Assembly: GCF_001956215.1 (NCBI RefSeq)
Contig: NZ_MRTQ01000014.1
Coordinates: 62,001 to 126,000, forward strand
Direction: 5' to 3'
DNA length: 64,000 bases
Origin: Paenibacillus sp. FSL R5-0490
Lineage (GTDB): Bacteria > Bacillota > Bacilli > Bacillales > Cytobacillaceae
Part shown: positions 1 to 9,544 of the stretch, in pieces
Layout of the letters: each line of letters begins with the position of its first letter
Numbering within the stretch: the stretch's first letter is position 1
Position numbers and translations under genes: made by a program
The notes under the pieces: model-generated
Told to the model about the DNA's origin: nothing
Seen by the model: the letters and a program-made list of their open reading frames with translations, nothing else
Databases searched by the model: none

Positions 1-514
1 TAAAATAGTTTCTCGTTCCATCGAACAGCTCCAGATCCTGAAGCTCAGACCAGCCAGTCACATTTCCGTTGGATAAACGAACCCAAATGGAACCATTTTT
101 ATGGGTGAAGGTGTCCATGATTTTCACCATTTCGCCATTCTTCAGACTGCCTGTCTGCTGATAGGATTCGGAAGCTCCTCTTCTGATTAGAGTTTCAGCT
201 GCTGAGCTGGTGACATACTGAACCTGCAGATCCAATCTCTTAATCCCTGAATCTTTGATCCAGCCGCTTTTTCCGCCATAATTAATATGAAGCCAATGTT
301 CATTTAAGGAATTGGTGATTTCTCCTATGATAATAAATTTCTTGCTCTTAGAAATGAGTGCCTTTGATAGGTATTGATTGCTTGCTCCTGAATACATAGT
401 GATATCAGCTTGAGACTCAGCTGCTGGACTAAGATCTGAAGCCATAGTGCTGCCTGTAAATGGCATGAACAGGAAAGCGCAAATTAAGAATAAGATTAGC
501 CGTATTTTCCTCAT
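1..514 (-). CDS. Secreted SH3-domain protein (C-terminus outside window)
   Basis: The reading frame is open from an ATG at 514 to the window edge (171 codons visible). Residues 1-25 form a signal peptide (MRKIRLILFLICAFLFM...), so the protein is exported. The rest contains two bacterial SH3-like repeats, each ending in a Gly-Trp turn (GKSGWIKDSGI near residue 90 and GNVTGWSELQDL near residue 155). Such domains bind peptidoglycan and usually sit beside an amidase or another wall hydrolase, which would lie outside the window. It is divergent from the next gene. Function beyond wall binding is inference. Confidence 0.75.
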   Translation of the reverse strand, partial: MRKIRLILFLICAFLFMPFTGSTMASDLSPAAESQADITMYSGASNQYLSKALISKSKKFIIIGEITNSLNEHWLHINYGGKSGWIKDSGIKRLDLQVQYVTSSAAETLIRRGASESYQQTGSLKNGEMVKIMDTFTHKNGSIWVRLSNGNVTGWSELQDLELFDGTRNYF

Positions 515-627
515 AGTTATCTCCTTACTATATTCATATAAAAGTACTTTATAGGTAAAATTTACTATATTAAATAAAAAATTACAAAAATATAGTCTTT
601 TATTACTAGATAATGAGGGAAAATTGA

Positions 628-656
628 TTGTGGAAGAATCATTTTATAGGTATAAT
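628..656 (+). promoter_or_regulatory. Candidate sigma-A promoter
   Basis: TTGTGG (628-633) and TATAAT (651-656) are separated by 17 bases, about 65 bases upstream of the secreted-protein gene at 721. The -10 is perfect and the -35 is weak. Assigned by eye. Confidence 0.45.
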
Positions 657-720
657 CAGCTTAATTACCAAAGCAGATTACTAGATTTGCTGAGGCATCA
701 ATAGGGTGGAGGAAAGAGAA

Positions 721-1494
721 ATGAATTTAAAAAAATGGGTATTAAGTATTCCGTTTGTACTAGTGCTTATGTTCGGCTTTAATGTCGATGCAGAAGCAGC
801 TGAAGCGCCAATCGGTGTAAAATGGGGAAATTCCATCTTGATTAAAGGTCAAATCGGAAAAGTAACCATCTTAAAAGATACAGATCTTGTAAAAGAAGAA
901 AAAGGAAAGCTTAGTGTAATCCGCAAGCTTAAAAAAGGAAGCGAATTCCGCGTCTATTCCTATAAAGACCGTGATGGCGGAATTTACGGTCTAGGCGGTG
1001 GCGCTTTTGTAAAGAAAACGGCTTCTGTTAAATATGAGACGCCTTCCCAGACAAAAAAGAACCAGATTGCACGCCTGAGCATGTTCCAGGAGGGCTTCCT
1101 GGCATCTGCAAAGAAAGGAATCCTCAAGGGCCAGCCAATTGCAGTAGGCGGATATGAAGATTTGTATGATGTGTATGATTATTATGGCATGTATCCGACA
1201 TGGGAAGGCTACGTGGATGGCGGTCTTGGAAGAGCATTTGGAGATGACAGCAATTATATCTATTATACTGGCGGGGAAGATGATGCTGAACTGTCAGGCA
1301 TCGACTGGTGGAATGACGATCTCGTTTTCCTGACACCTTACATCATTAAAAAGACCGTCGGTGTACCGACTTCAGAGGGCATTGATGAGATGGAGCAGAC
1401 ATGGTACATGTATTACGACTGCGGTGACTACGATCTGTACTTCCTATTTGAAGATGGAAACCGATCCAACCTGGATTTTGTAAGACTTAAATAA
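721..1494 (+). CDS. Secreted protein with GQIG module, paralogue of the gene at 2638
   Basis: A protein of 257 residues with a signal peptide (about residues 1-26, ending VDAEAA). Residues about 29-108 hold a module shared with three neighbours: a W, then GQIGKVTILKDT, an RVYSY strand, a Gly-rich GLGGGAFVKK turn and a closing KYETPSQ. The C-terminal half is acidic and rich in Tyr, Trp and Gly, and matches nothing I recognise. The reading frame can be read from a GTG at 706, but that codon overlaps the Shine-Dalgarno GGAGG at 708-712, so ATG 721 is the start. About 50% of residues look identical to the gene at 2638, indicating a local duplication. A wall-associated role is inferred only from the neighbours. 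Confidence 0.8.
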   Translation: MNLKKWVLSIPFVLVLMFGFNVDAEAAEAPIGVKWGNSILIKGQIGKVTILKDTDLVKEEKGKLSVIRKLKKGSEFRVYSYKDRDGGIYGLGGGAFVKKTASVKYETPSQTKKNQIARLSMFQEGFLASAKKGILKGQPIAVGGYEDLYDVYDYYGMYPTWEGYVDGGLGRAFGDDSNYIYYTGGEDDAELSGIDWWNDDLVFLTPYIIKKTVGVPTSEGIDEMEQTWYMYYDCGDYDLYFLFEDGNRSNLDFVRLK

Positions 1495-1499
1495 TAGGA

Positions 1500-1529
1500 A
1501 AAAGGAGAGCGTGAGAGCTCTCCTTTTTT
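1500..1529. terminator. Bidirectional intrinsic terminator
   Basis: GGAGAGC (1504-1510) pairs with GCTCTCC (1517-1523), with A-runs before and T-runs after the stem. It serves both converging genes and overlaps the stop codon of the minus-strand L,D-transpeptidase at 1528. Confidence 0.8.
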
Positions 1530-2475
1530 ATTCCATCACAATAATCGGCTTCTTATCAGGTTTCAGCCACTGCAGAATTTTTGCCATTTCCTTTTCCTCA
1601 ATAGCGACACAGCCTAAAGTGTAAGCAGTGCCGGAAGTTCTGATATGCAAAAAGATAGCGCTGCCTTCTCCCTTAATAATGGGATCTTCATTATATCTAA
1701 TAACAACCCCATATTTATAAAGAGGATGATTCATTCTTTCGAAAGATTTCCAGCGCGTATTCGGATTTCCGGAGTATGTGATCCATTTGTTATAATCCGC
1801 TGATGAAGCATCATCGATCCAGTAATCATTAGACGTTGCAGCCTTAAATGGATAGCTCATGCCTGAGGGCTTCGGGCCCCACCCAAAAGAGGTTCCTAGC
1901 CTATAGGTTCCATAAGGGGTCCTGGCATCTCCTTCTTTGGTTTTTCCCATGCCTTCTTTTCCGATCACTGCTGAAATAGGGGAGGAAGCCTGCACCCATT
2001 TTCCATTTTGTTTTTGATAGGTTTGCAGAGTGGCAGCTGTCTTCACAGATGATTTCTTCACGATAATCATCTGCTGTGCCTCATTTTTCAGCTGTGTATC
2101 TTTCTGGTAGACACATGCCACGATCTGCAGCTTGGCTTTAGAAGGAGTCTGGTAGCTGATCAGGGTATCACGCTTTACATACAATCCGCCTCCCACACTT
2201 AAAAGCCCCGGTTTAAAGGCGTATACCCGGTAAACCTCTCCTGCTTTTAAAGTGCGGCTGTAGCCCAGCTGATCTCCATTTAACTTATAGAGCGGCGTAT
2301 CCTTAAGGACCGTGATTCTGCCGATTTGTCCCGGCCGGAGCTCAGCGCCATCCCACCAGACCTTTGTGCCGGTTCTGGTATCACTGCAGTCTATATCTGC
2401 AGCCTGAGCGGGATTGCCGTATAGCAGAGCGGCCATTCCAATCAGAACCAGCAATAGCTTCACATATTTTGACAT
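1528..2475 (-). CDS. Secreted L,D-transpeptidase-like protein with N-terminal GQIG module
   Basis: A 315-residue exported protein (signal peptide about 1-25, ending NPAQA). Residues about 35-118 are the same module as in the neighbouring secreted proteins (GQIGRITVLKDTPLY, VYRVYAF, SVGGGLYVKR, YQTPSK). The C-terminal half has the layout of a YkuD/ErfK-type L,D-transpeptidase: a substrate-imitating GDARTPYGTY segment, then His277 (FLHIRTSG) and a Cys at 289 in TLGCVAI, the expected catalytic position. These enzymes cross-link peptidoglycan stem peptides or attach proteins to them. The usual S-[HR]-G-C motif is changed to TLGC, as in the more distant COG3786-like branch, so the exact reaction is uncertain. 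The ATG is preceded by CGAGGTG. Confidence 0.8.
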   Translation of the reverse strand: MSKYVKLLLVLIGMAALLYGNPAQAADIDCSDTRTGTKVWWDGAELRPGQIGRITVLKDTPLYKLNGDQLGYSRTLKAGEVYRVYAFKPGLLSVGGGLYVKRDTLISYQTPSKAKLQIVACVYQKDTQLKNEAQQMIIVKKSSVKTAATLQTYQKQNGKWVQASSPISAVIGKEGMGKTKEGDARTPYGTYRLGTSFGWGPKPSGMSYPFKAATSNDYWIDDASSADYNKWITYSGNPNTRWKSFERMNHPLYKYGVVIRYNEDPIIKGEGSAIFLHIRTSGTAYTLGCVAIEEKEMAKILQWLKPDKKPIIVME

Positions 2476-2637
2476 ATATTCACCTCGTTTTAGTCATAAT
2501 CATACACGAAGAACCATACATAGGCATCTATCATTTGGCGTATTCAATATATTTTTAGGCATCTTTTCCTGCATTTTTATCTTCACATAAACATATGCAT
2601 AACAGTAGGAATCAGGTTAAAAGCAGGAGGTTTGATG

Positions 2638-3414
2638 ATGAAGATAGGAAAATTACTAGTTATGTTTTCCCTTGCAATGGCTTTACTGCTGTTCTCCAAT
2701 CAGGAGGCTCAGGCGGGATCTGCCCCAATCGGTGTAAAGTGGGATAACTCCATTCTTATTCAGGGCCAGATAGGAAGGGTCACCATCCTTAAGGATACCG
2801 CTCTTTACAAATATGAAAAAGGCAAATTAATGACGATAAAAACGCTCCGCAAGGGAAATATCTATCGGGTATATTCTTATAAGGATCAAAATGGCGGTGT
2901 ATACGGATTAGGCGGAGGGGCTTTTGTCAAAAAATCCTCATCTATCAAATACGAAACACCTTCTAAAACAAAACGCAGCCAGCTTGCCAGAATTGTATTT
3001 TTTGATGAAGGAGATTTTCTGAAGCTGGCCAAACAAGGCATTATGAAGGGGCAGCCGTTTTCACTTAAACATGATGATTTGAATGATGTATATGATCACT
3101 TCGGAAACACTCCATCTTGGGAAGGGTATTATGAGGGAGGATATGGCAGGCAATTTGGGAACTATATTTATTTCACTGGATGGGAAGATGATCCGGAATT
3201 TACAGCATTCATGTGGGCTAATGATGGTTTGACGCCTTTAACGCCCTATATTATAAAAAATACAGTTGGAAAGCCATCCTGGGAAGGCATCAGCGAAATG
3301 GATGGACATTGGATGATGTATTATTATCTTGGCTATTATGAGGTTTATTTTTCATTTGCCGGAGATAATCGCTCTGATTTGTCTGGTATTTTGCTGAAGC
3401 GGAGTTACAGATAG
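2638..3414 (+). CDS. Secreted protein with GQIG module, paralogue of the gene at 721
   Basis: A 258-residue protein with a signal peptide (about 1-25, ending NQEAQA) and the shared module at residues about 28-108 (GQIGRVTILKDTALY, YRVYSYKD, YGLGGGAFVKK, KYETPSK). The second half matches the gene at 721 throughout (IMKGQPF, DVYDHFG, SWEGYYEGG, LTPYIIKNTVGKP). Three adjacent starts exist (TTG 2632, ATG 2635, ATG 2638). The Shine-Dalgarno GGAGG at 2626-2630 favours 2638 (7-base spacing). It converges on the SGNH hydrolase through a shared terminator. Function is unknown. Confidence 0.78.
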   Translation: MKIGKLLVMFSLAMALLLFSNQEAQAGSAPIGVKWDNSILIQGQIGRVTILKDTALYKYEKGKLMTIKTLRKGNIYRVYSYKDQNGGVYGLGGGAFVKKSSSIKYETPSKTKRSQLARIVFFDEGDFLKLAKQGIMKGQPFSLKHDDLNDVYDHFGNTPSWEGYYEGGYGRQFGNYIYFTGWEDDPEFTAFMWANDGLTPLTPYIIKNTVGKPSWEGISEMDGHWMMYYYLGYYEVYFSFAGDNRSDLSGILLKRSYR

Positions 3415-3438
3415 CAGGATTATTTTTGATAAAAAACA

Positions 3439-3466
3439 AAAGGAGATGCCCCGCAGCATCTCCTTT
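3439..3466. terminator. Bidirectional intrinsic terminator
   Basis: AAAGGAGATGC (3439-3449) pairs with GCATCTCCTTT (3456-3466). It lies between converging genes. Confidence 0.8.
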
Positions 3467-3472
3467 CCCAAT

Positions 3473-4546
3473 TTACGGATTAACCAATTTCAGTTTCTCT
3501 TTCGATGGCGTCTTATACTTCACATAGCCATCGATCTTCGTTACAAAATACCCTCCGCCAACGCTGTACTGCCCGCCAAATCCTCCATCATATCCATAGA
3601 CACGATAGGTTTCTCCGGCTTTCAGAACTCGAACGGCTTTAAGTTTCCCATCAGCGCGCGTCCACAGATTAATCGGCTTTTCAACGGTCAGTTTCCCAAT
3701 TTGACCTTTTTTCAGAACCATGCCTTCCCAGTGGACAACTGGAATATCTTGATCCTCTTCCTTCGGTTCCTCAGGAGCTGGCTCCTCCGCCAATTCAGGC
3801 TTCATAAATGTCCAGAACAGTTCTGCCACCGCTTTATAGCCTTCTTCACTCAGATGCACATCCTGAGGGTTCGGAAGGTAGCCGATATCGGCAGCGATGG
3901 TTTGGGCAGTGGAGATATAAGCAGAGCCGGATGCTTCCGCGATCTTCTCGATGATTGTGTTCAGCACAGCCAGGGACTGATTAAGCATCGGCTGATATTG
4001 GGCCGGAAGATGCGGCAATGGATTGTAATAACCCATTATGTAAATCTGTGCAGTCGGGTTAATGGCTTTAATCGCTAAAATGGTATCCGTCAAATTCTGC
4101 TGGACACCCGCCATCGCTTTTTGTATTTCTGCTTCATCAAATGTAACCGCTCCGGTTGTGCGGTCAATCTTAAGCTGGCGAAGAAGATCATTGGCGCCGG
4201 CATTTAATGTGATATGAGTCGCTTTCTTAAGCTCGGCCTGAATTCCGGCATTATTGCCAATCGTGACATTATTCCGGATATCAGCGAGGACCTGTCCGGA
4301 AGTATAGCCGGACTCTGCATAATTCTTGACAAATCCCTTTAATACACCAGCTTCTTTAAAGCTGGCTGCGATATAGTCGGGATAGCCCTTCCCATTCGCA
4401 CCAAATGGGGTCCGGCCGGCTGCTAATGAGTCACCGAGCGCTACATAATAAACATTCCTGCTGCTCTCCCAGAATGCGGAGGCCGGACTGGCCAATCCTA
4501 AAATAAGAACGGAAACAAGACAGATCTTCGTTAAAAGCTTTACCAA
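3473..4546 (-). CDS. Secreted SGNH/GDSL hydrolase with C-terminal GQIG module
   Basis: A 357-residue exported esterase/lipase-type hydrolase. The signal peptide is residues about 1-24. SGNH blocks are complete: ALGDSLAAG with Ser40, the block III GAND at 117-120, and DVHLSEEGY with Asp229 and His231. An acidic, Pro/Glu-rich linker (about 245-265) leads to the shared module at about 268-350 (GQIGKLTVEKPINLW, YRVYGYDGG, SVGGGYFVT, KYKTPSKEK). Here the module is C-terminal, whereas in three neighbours it is N-terminal, which shows that it is an independent domain. Translation begins at a TTG (4546) behind AAGGAGG. The substrate is unknown; cell-wall acyl groups are one possibility. Confidence 0.85.
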   Translation of the reverse strand: MVKLLTKICLVSVLILGLASPASAFWESSRNVYYVALGDSLAAGRTPFGANGKGYPDYIAASFKEAGVLKGFVKNYAESGYTSGQVLADIRNNVTIGNNAGIQAELKKATHITLNAGANDLLRQLKIDRTTGAVTFDEAEIQKAMAGVQQNLTDTILAIKAINPTAQIYIMGYYNPLPHLPAQYQPMLNQSLAVLNTIIEKIAEASGSAYISTAQTIAADIGYLPNPQDVHLSEEGYKAVAELFWTFMKPELAEEPAPEEPKEEDQDIPVVHWEGMVLKKGQIGKLTVEKPINLWTRADGKLKAVRVLKAGETYRVYGYDGGFGGQYSVGGGYFVTKIDGYVKYKTPSKEKLKLVNP

Positions 4547-4701
4547 TTAAAATCCTCCTTTTAGTAAAAATGGAATATATAACTATGTTACTAGACTTTT
4601 AGAACTATAACTATAGATTCCGTAATTGAAATTCCGACAAATTCTGAAGAAATTAGTCGTATAAAAACCGAGTAAAACCCTCAAAATAATGTAGTTATGC
4701 C

Positions 4702-4730
4702 TTGAATGGAAAGTGTCAGAAAAGTATAAT
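4702..4730 (+). promoter_or_regulatory. Sigma-A promoter of the giant surface-protein gene
   Basis: TTGAAT (4702-4707) and TATAAT (4725-4730) with a 17-base spacer, about 80 bases upstream of the ATG at 4809. Near-consensus. Confidence 0.6.
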
Positions 4731-4808
4731 AGTATGGGTAATATTACCTAAAGTTACTTTATATGGTTTTTGGTGGTATTAAATTCCTAAGAATTTAAGG
4801 AGGAAAAG

Positions 4809-7800
4809 ATGGGGAAGAGAAAAAGCAAAGGTTTAATTTGGGGAATTACGTCTGCTGCGGCAGTGGCTGGATTGGCAGCCGGAAATCCGGTACAGGCGGA
4901 GGCCAGCATAACAGCTGACCAGCATGTAGAAAAGGCTGAGAAATTAGCAGGGGCATTAAAGTGGGAAGTGTCATACGAATATCGAAAAGCAGCAAATCCC
5001 AAACATGCAGCAGATTACCCGGATATGAAATTATTCAATGAGACAAAAGCTGCTTTAAGAGAGGCAGAAAAAGCCGTTAAAGAAGTGAAAGGCAAAGATA
5101 AGGAACTCTTGGAAGCAAGGCTGAACCAGCATGTCAGAGTGTACTTCGACCGGGCAGTAAAATATATTGATGCTGTATCTGCAGGGAAGAAAATTACGGC
5201 TAAAGCAGAAGTTTTAGAAAATTACCTGGTTAATCACCAGATCGATGATGCAGCTGAAAAAGCATACCATGATCTGTCACTTGAAATTAAAAGAAGGTCT
5301 CCGTTCATTTATAAAGCTTACGGAAAAACCACCCGTGATGCATTACTTGATACATATCAGCAGAAAGCCTATGAAATTAAAGAAAGTGCTTTATATCCTA
5401 TATCTCTTAAAATGGAGATGGACCGGCTGGATTCCGCGTTGAAAAATAAAGATACAGATCAAGTAATCTATCATACCAGCAGAATTGACAAGCTGTTTAA
5501 AGATGGGACGAAACTGGATTTACTTGATAAAAAGTCAAAACTGTATACTAAATTAAAAACAAATTATGAATCCTATCAGGAGAAGATCAAAGCATTTGTT
5601 TCAATTATTGAATCCCATTCCACAAATGCTGATCAGCCCACAACAGCAGGCGGAAATTCAAAAGAAGTGAAAACATACAAAGAATCTATCGTGTTAGTTG
5701 CAGGCAAGGGGCAATATATCAAACTGGCCAATGCCGAAGTGGATGGAAATATTATTATTAAAGGAAACGAAACTGGCGCAGGTACGGTTTATCTCGAAAA
5801 TATAGAAGTAAACAAAGGCGGATCCATCATTGTCGATGATGTAGCGGAGCATAGCTTATATCAATATAATGTCACTGCTGAAAAATTAGTGATTAATGAT
5901 GCAAATGGCGCCAATATTGTTGGGGATAAAGGGACAAAGATTGAATCCGTTACAGTTTCAGATGCAGCAGGTGTCTCTGGCAATATTCATATCGAGTCAA
6001 AAGATAAAGGTGCTTTTGGAAACATATCGATCGACTCTTCAGGGACTAAAGAATCTGAAGGAGTTTCCCTAAAAGGTGATTTCTCAGAAACTCTTGTATC
6101 TGTGAGCGGGAAAGACACTAAACTTAATGTTAACAAAGACACGAAAATAAAATCGGTAGATGTTAAATCATCTATGAAGCTGTCAGCTGAAACGGGGGCC
6201 CAGGTGCAGTCTATTAATCTAGCTGCAGAAGAAAAAGGGCAAACCATTGAGCTTGGCGGTGATTTGAAAAATACTGTTGTAAACATCATGAATGCCAATG
6301 CGGAAATTACCGTAAAAGAAGACACGCATATTAAAGAAGTGAAAAAAGACAGCAGTGTAACTGGAAATGTGGCCATTAAGAATAATGGCAAGGTGGAGAA
6401 ATCAACAGGAGTGGAACTGACAAATAATCCGCCAGTGCAGACTCAGCCGCCGGCTGTACCGGGCACACCATCCAGTCCGCCTCCTTCCAATGGCGGAGGA
6501 AACGACACTGAAGAACCTGTACCAGCTGTCATTGAGTCAATTTCAACTATCACCAAAACGGTGACAATTAACGAACAATACTCATTGCCGAGTGAAGTAA
6601 CAGTGAAATTAAGCGATGGCTCAACAAGCTCCGTTGCCGTTACATGGGACAGGACCAATTTGGACACATCAGCTGCAGGTGAGCATGAGTTCTTTGGAAC
6701 AGTTGAGGGGTATGATAAGCAGGTTGTACTTGTAGTAAAAGTGCTTCCAGCCGGGTTTGCACTCAAAGATAATGGGCAAACAGCCGCAGTTTCCACAAGT
6801 GCTGCATTCTCCTACGCTGCTGAACAGCCGGGAATTACAAAAATAGAAATAGTGGATGGATTCAATGCGGCTAACAGCGGGAAAGTACGCCAGGAAATCG
6901 TGATTCCGGAAGATATTCAGGATGAAACCATAGATTTCAATGGTTTGAATTTACCAAAGGTATCAGTTTATGGAGACAATATTCTAATAAAGAATGCAAC
7001 CATAAATACACTGAACATAGCAGAAACTGTTTACGATCTGACACTGCAGGATGTAAAAGACGGAGAGAATTCCACCCATAACTTTGATGGGGGCGGCGAA
7101 AATTCCATTGTCCTCACCGGGAATACAATCTTTAAGGGAAGTATAAAGATCACCTCAGGCACTGCCATCCAGGTCCGTGCGGAGGGCGCAGAATCAAAAA
7201 TTGACGGAACAATTTGGATTGAGTCTGGTGCGGCGACCAAAATTGCTGCTCCGGTATCGAATGTAGTTGTCAATACAGAGAATGATAAGGTTATTATTAA
7301 TAACCAGGTGGATCAGCTTATTCTTAGAAGCAATGCCAATATTGAATTAGGCGAAGGTGCCAGCATTATAAATGCCAAACTGCGTGTTGGTGTGACTCGT
7401 CCTGCCATTCCTTCAATTGACTTCGAGGTCATTTTGGATACTTTTGAGTTGGAAAGATATATATTAGATGCTGAAAATCTTATTCAGCATACCCCACAGG
7501 GTGATGGAGAAGGAGATGTATCTGCCGAAGCTGTTTCTGAACTGCAAGCTGCAATAGACAATGCTAAAAGTGTGAAAGAGGAAAATACAGATGTTGAGTC
7601 TGAAGTCCAGATTCTCATTGATGAAGAGTCCGCTATACTTAAGGAAGCCATTTCCCAATTTAGAAAATCTATCATAACTCTGGATCTAACAGACTTGCAT
7701 TACGAATGGCAAAGAGCCCAGCGTCTTGCTAATAGAGTTGAAACAGGTACAGAACCGGGGCAGTATCCGCAAGAAGAGTATGACAAATTGGTGGCTCTAA

Positions 7801-9473
7801 TAGCGGAAGCAAAGGAAATGTATGAAGGATTTGGACATTCACAGCAGGAAGTGGATGCAAAAGTGTCCGAAATCCAAAACTTTATAGAGGATTTCCTGAA
7901 AACCAGAATTGAAGATGGGAATGATGAGGATCCAAGCATGGGAACAGGTATATCCTTTGTCATTCAGGGCGAACAGTTTACTCCTGGCTGGGTTGATGTT
8001 GAGGTAATCCCTATAACTGAAAATGGCGGATCTCATATGGAAACTCGTCCGACGATTAATACAGAACCAGTTGAATCCGGATTAAAAATCAATGTGACAG
8101 AAATCGATGAAACGGTTGCTGAGACATTCTACATTGTAATTCAAACGAATAATTATTTATTTATTGAAGAAGTAACACGTGCTGAGTTAAGGGAAGGGCG
8201 TACGAAGCAAATTGCACCGAACGGGAATCATGTTCCATTAAAGGTGAATATACCAAACATTGATGTGAGCCATGAGGATTCTTTAAGCATGAATCTAACA
8301 AAAGAAAGTGAAAAAGGCATACTCACTGTACGGGTTAGCCCAGGTACTTATATTCCTTCTGGAACCTATAACATTCACTTTAATGGTGAAAGGGATAATG
8401 AATCATATAGTTTATTTAAGGATGGTTATACAGTTTCTGAAACCAATCATACACTTCAATTTACAGAGAGTGATATGGCAAAAATCGTATTTGAAATGGA
8501 AACAGCAAATGCTCTCAATTACCGATTAGAACATGCAGGACCGCTTTACTCTTTGGGAAATAAATATAATACAATTCTTCATCCGAAATTTGAAAACAAT
8601 GTTAACACCCTTTATCTGACTAAAGAGAAATATCAAAGCATTAATCCAGTTTATTCTCTTGAAAAGAATCAGCAAGCTTGGGAAATTACATTCAGAACTG
8701 GCCCGATGAGTGTTACAGAAGATACAACGATAAAAGTAGATGATAATATTAGCATTAAAGGGGATTGGCATTCTCATATTACTAACCATGTTTTAGATGT
8801 GAATACCGAATTTATGAATTACTTTAACAACTCTGTAGTAAATTCTCAGGGGCAGCGTATAGAGAATTTCAGTAAGTTGATACCAGAGAATGAAGGGTAT
8901 ATACGCAGAGATGCAGTAAAGGGAAAAGTTACATTAAGAGTAAGCGGAAAAGTTTTTACAAAGGAAATAGACCGTCTTGACTTTAACATGGTTAAGTTAT
9001 CAGACCTAACCGGTGGAGAAGTAGTATCCGGCCAGGCGGAATTAGAATTTTCCGTGGTAGATTCCCCAATTCCGATCGAACCATGGAAACAAACCATTAC
9101 AATTGGCAATTCAGAAGATAGCGGATCGGCTGCACCTTCTGAACCCACAGATGCTGATAAGGTTGCTGAAGCAAAAGAGCTTATTCGGAATCTCGAACTT
9201 GGATGGGATACTGATATCAACACAACTATTGCAGCAATAAATACTGAAATAGCAGGCTTAAATTTAAATGAAGATGTAACAGCTATAGCTTCAGAAGGAA
9301 CAGAAGATCAAGCGGGGAAAGTGATCATAACTATCACAAGCGGTGAAATCATGGATGAGTCAATAGTCTTCGAAGCGCCGCAAGGAACACAAACGATAGA
9401 TGGTGGAGTATCTGCTATCCTAAATTTAGGAGAAACATTTACTGTTAAAGATGGGATTGTAACATTGAGCTAA
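4809..9473 (+). CDS. Giant SbsC-like cell-surface protein (1554 residues)
   Basis: Exported (signal peptide about 1-31, ending NPVQAEA). Residues about 33-270 are an all-helical, Lys/Glu-rich region resembling the N-terminal domain of S-layer protein SbsC, which binds secondary cell-wall polymer. Next come two blocks of short beta-strand repeats (about 290-555 and 680-880) that look like beta-helix stalks. Between them lie a Pro-rich linker (about 556-580) and an Ig-like Big_4-type domain (about 590-670, VTVNEQYSLP...VAVTWD). A helical FIVAR-like stretch follows (about 890-1025), then beta-rich modules to the C-terminus. There is no LPXTG or SLH motif, so anchoring probably relies on the SbsC-like head. 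The ATG follows AAGGAGG. A stalk or adhesin role is inferred. Confidence 0.8.
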   Translation: MGKRKSKGLIWGITSAAAVAGLAAGNPVQAEASITADQHVEKAEKLAGALKWEVSYEYRKAANPKHAADYPDMKLFNETKAALREAEKAVKEVKGKDKELLEARLNQHVRVYFDRAVKYIDAVSAGKKITAKAEVLENYLVNHQIDDAAEKAYHDLSLEIKRRSPFIYKAYGKTTRDALLDTYQQKAYEIKESALYPISLKMEMDRLDSALKNKDTDQVIYHTSRIDKLFKDGTKLDLLDKKSKLYTKLKTNYESYQEKIKAFVSIIESHSTNADQPTTAGGNSKEVKTYKESIVLVAGKGQYIKLANAEVDGNIIIKGNETGAGTVYLENIEVNKGGSIIVDDVAEHSLYQYNVTAEKLVINDANGANIVGDKGTKIESVTVSDAAGVSGNIHIESKDKGAFGNISIDSSGTKESEGVSLKGDFSETLVSVSGKDTKLNVNKDTKIKSVDVKSSMKLSAETGAQVQSINLAAEEKGQTIELGGDLKNTVVNIMNANAEITVKEDTHIKEVKKDSSVTGNVAIKNNGKVEKSTGVELTNNPPVQTQPPAVPGTPSSPPPSNGGGNDTEEPVPAVIESISTITKTVTINEQYSLPSEVTVKLSDGSTSSVAVTWDRTNLDTSAAGEHEFFGTVEGYDKQVVLVVKVLPAGFALKDNGQTAAVSTSAAFSYAAEQPGITKIEIVDGFNAANSGKVRQEIVIPEDIQDETIDFNGLNLPKVSVYGDNILIKNATINTLNIAETVYDLTLQDVKDGENSTHNFDGGGENSIVLTGNTIFKGSIKITSGTAIQVRAEGAESKIDGTIWIESGAATKIAAPVSNVVVNTENDKVIINNQVDQLILRSNANIELGEGASIINAKLRVGVTRPAIPSIDFEVILDTFELERYILDAENLIQHTPQGDGEGDVSAEAVSELQAAIDNAKSVKEENTDVESEVQILIDEESAILKEAISQFRKSIITLDLTDLHYEWQRAQRLANRVETGTEPGQYPQEEYDKLVALIAEAKEMYEGFGHSQQEVDAKVSEIQNFIEDFLKTRIEDGNDEDPSMGTGISFVIQGEQFTPGWVDVEVIPITENGGSHMETRPTINTEPVESGLKINVTEIDETVAETFYIVIQTNNYLFIEEVTRAELREGRTKQIAPNGNHVPLKVNIPNIDVSHEDSLSMNLTKESEKGILTVRVSPGTYIPSGTYNIHFNGERDNESYSLFKDGYTVSETNHTLQFTESDMAKIVFEMETANALNYRLEHAGPLYSLGNKYNTILHPKFENNVNTLYLTKEKYQSINPVYSLEKNQQAWEITFRTGPMSVTEDTTIKVDDNISIKGDWHSHITNHVLDVNTEFMNYFNNSVVNSQGQRIENFSKLIPENEGYIRRDAVKGKVTLRVSGKVFTKEIDRLDFNMVKLSDLTGGEVVSGQAELEFSVVDSPIPIEPWKQTITIGNSEDSGSAAPSEPTDADKVAEAKELIRNLELGWDTDINTTIAAINTEIAGLNLNEDVTAIASEGTEDQAGKVIITITSGEIMDESIVFEAPQGTQTIDGGVSAILNLGETFTVKDGIVTLS

Positions 9474-9490
9474 ATTGGAAAGGCAATTAC

Positions 9491-9521
9491 AAAGCCCCCA
9501 GCCATTGCGGTTGGGGGCTTT
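9491..9521 (+). terminator. Intrinsic terminator of the surface-protein gene
   Basis: AAAGCCCCCA pairs with TGGGGGCTTT around the loop GCCATTGCGGT. A close copy of this terminator recurs at 21879. Confidence 0.85.
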
Positions 9522-9544
9522 ACTATAAAGAGCATTATCACTTC

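Noticed and set aside
706..720. GTG 706 as start of the first secreted protein
   Set aside because: The codon overlaps the Shine-Dalgarno sequence; ATG 721 has correct spacing and gives a normal signal peptide.
3446..4078. A 210-codon plus-strand frame opposite the SGNH hydrolase
   Set aside because: Antisense to a gene with complete catalytic motifs, begins inside a terminator and resembles no protein.
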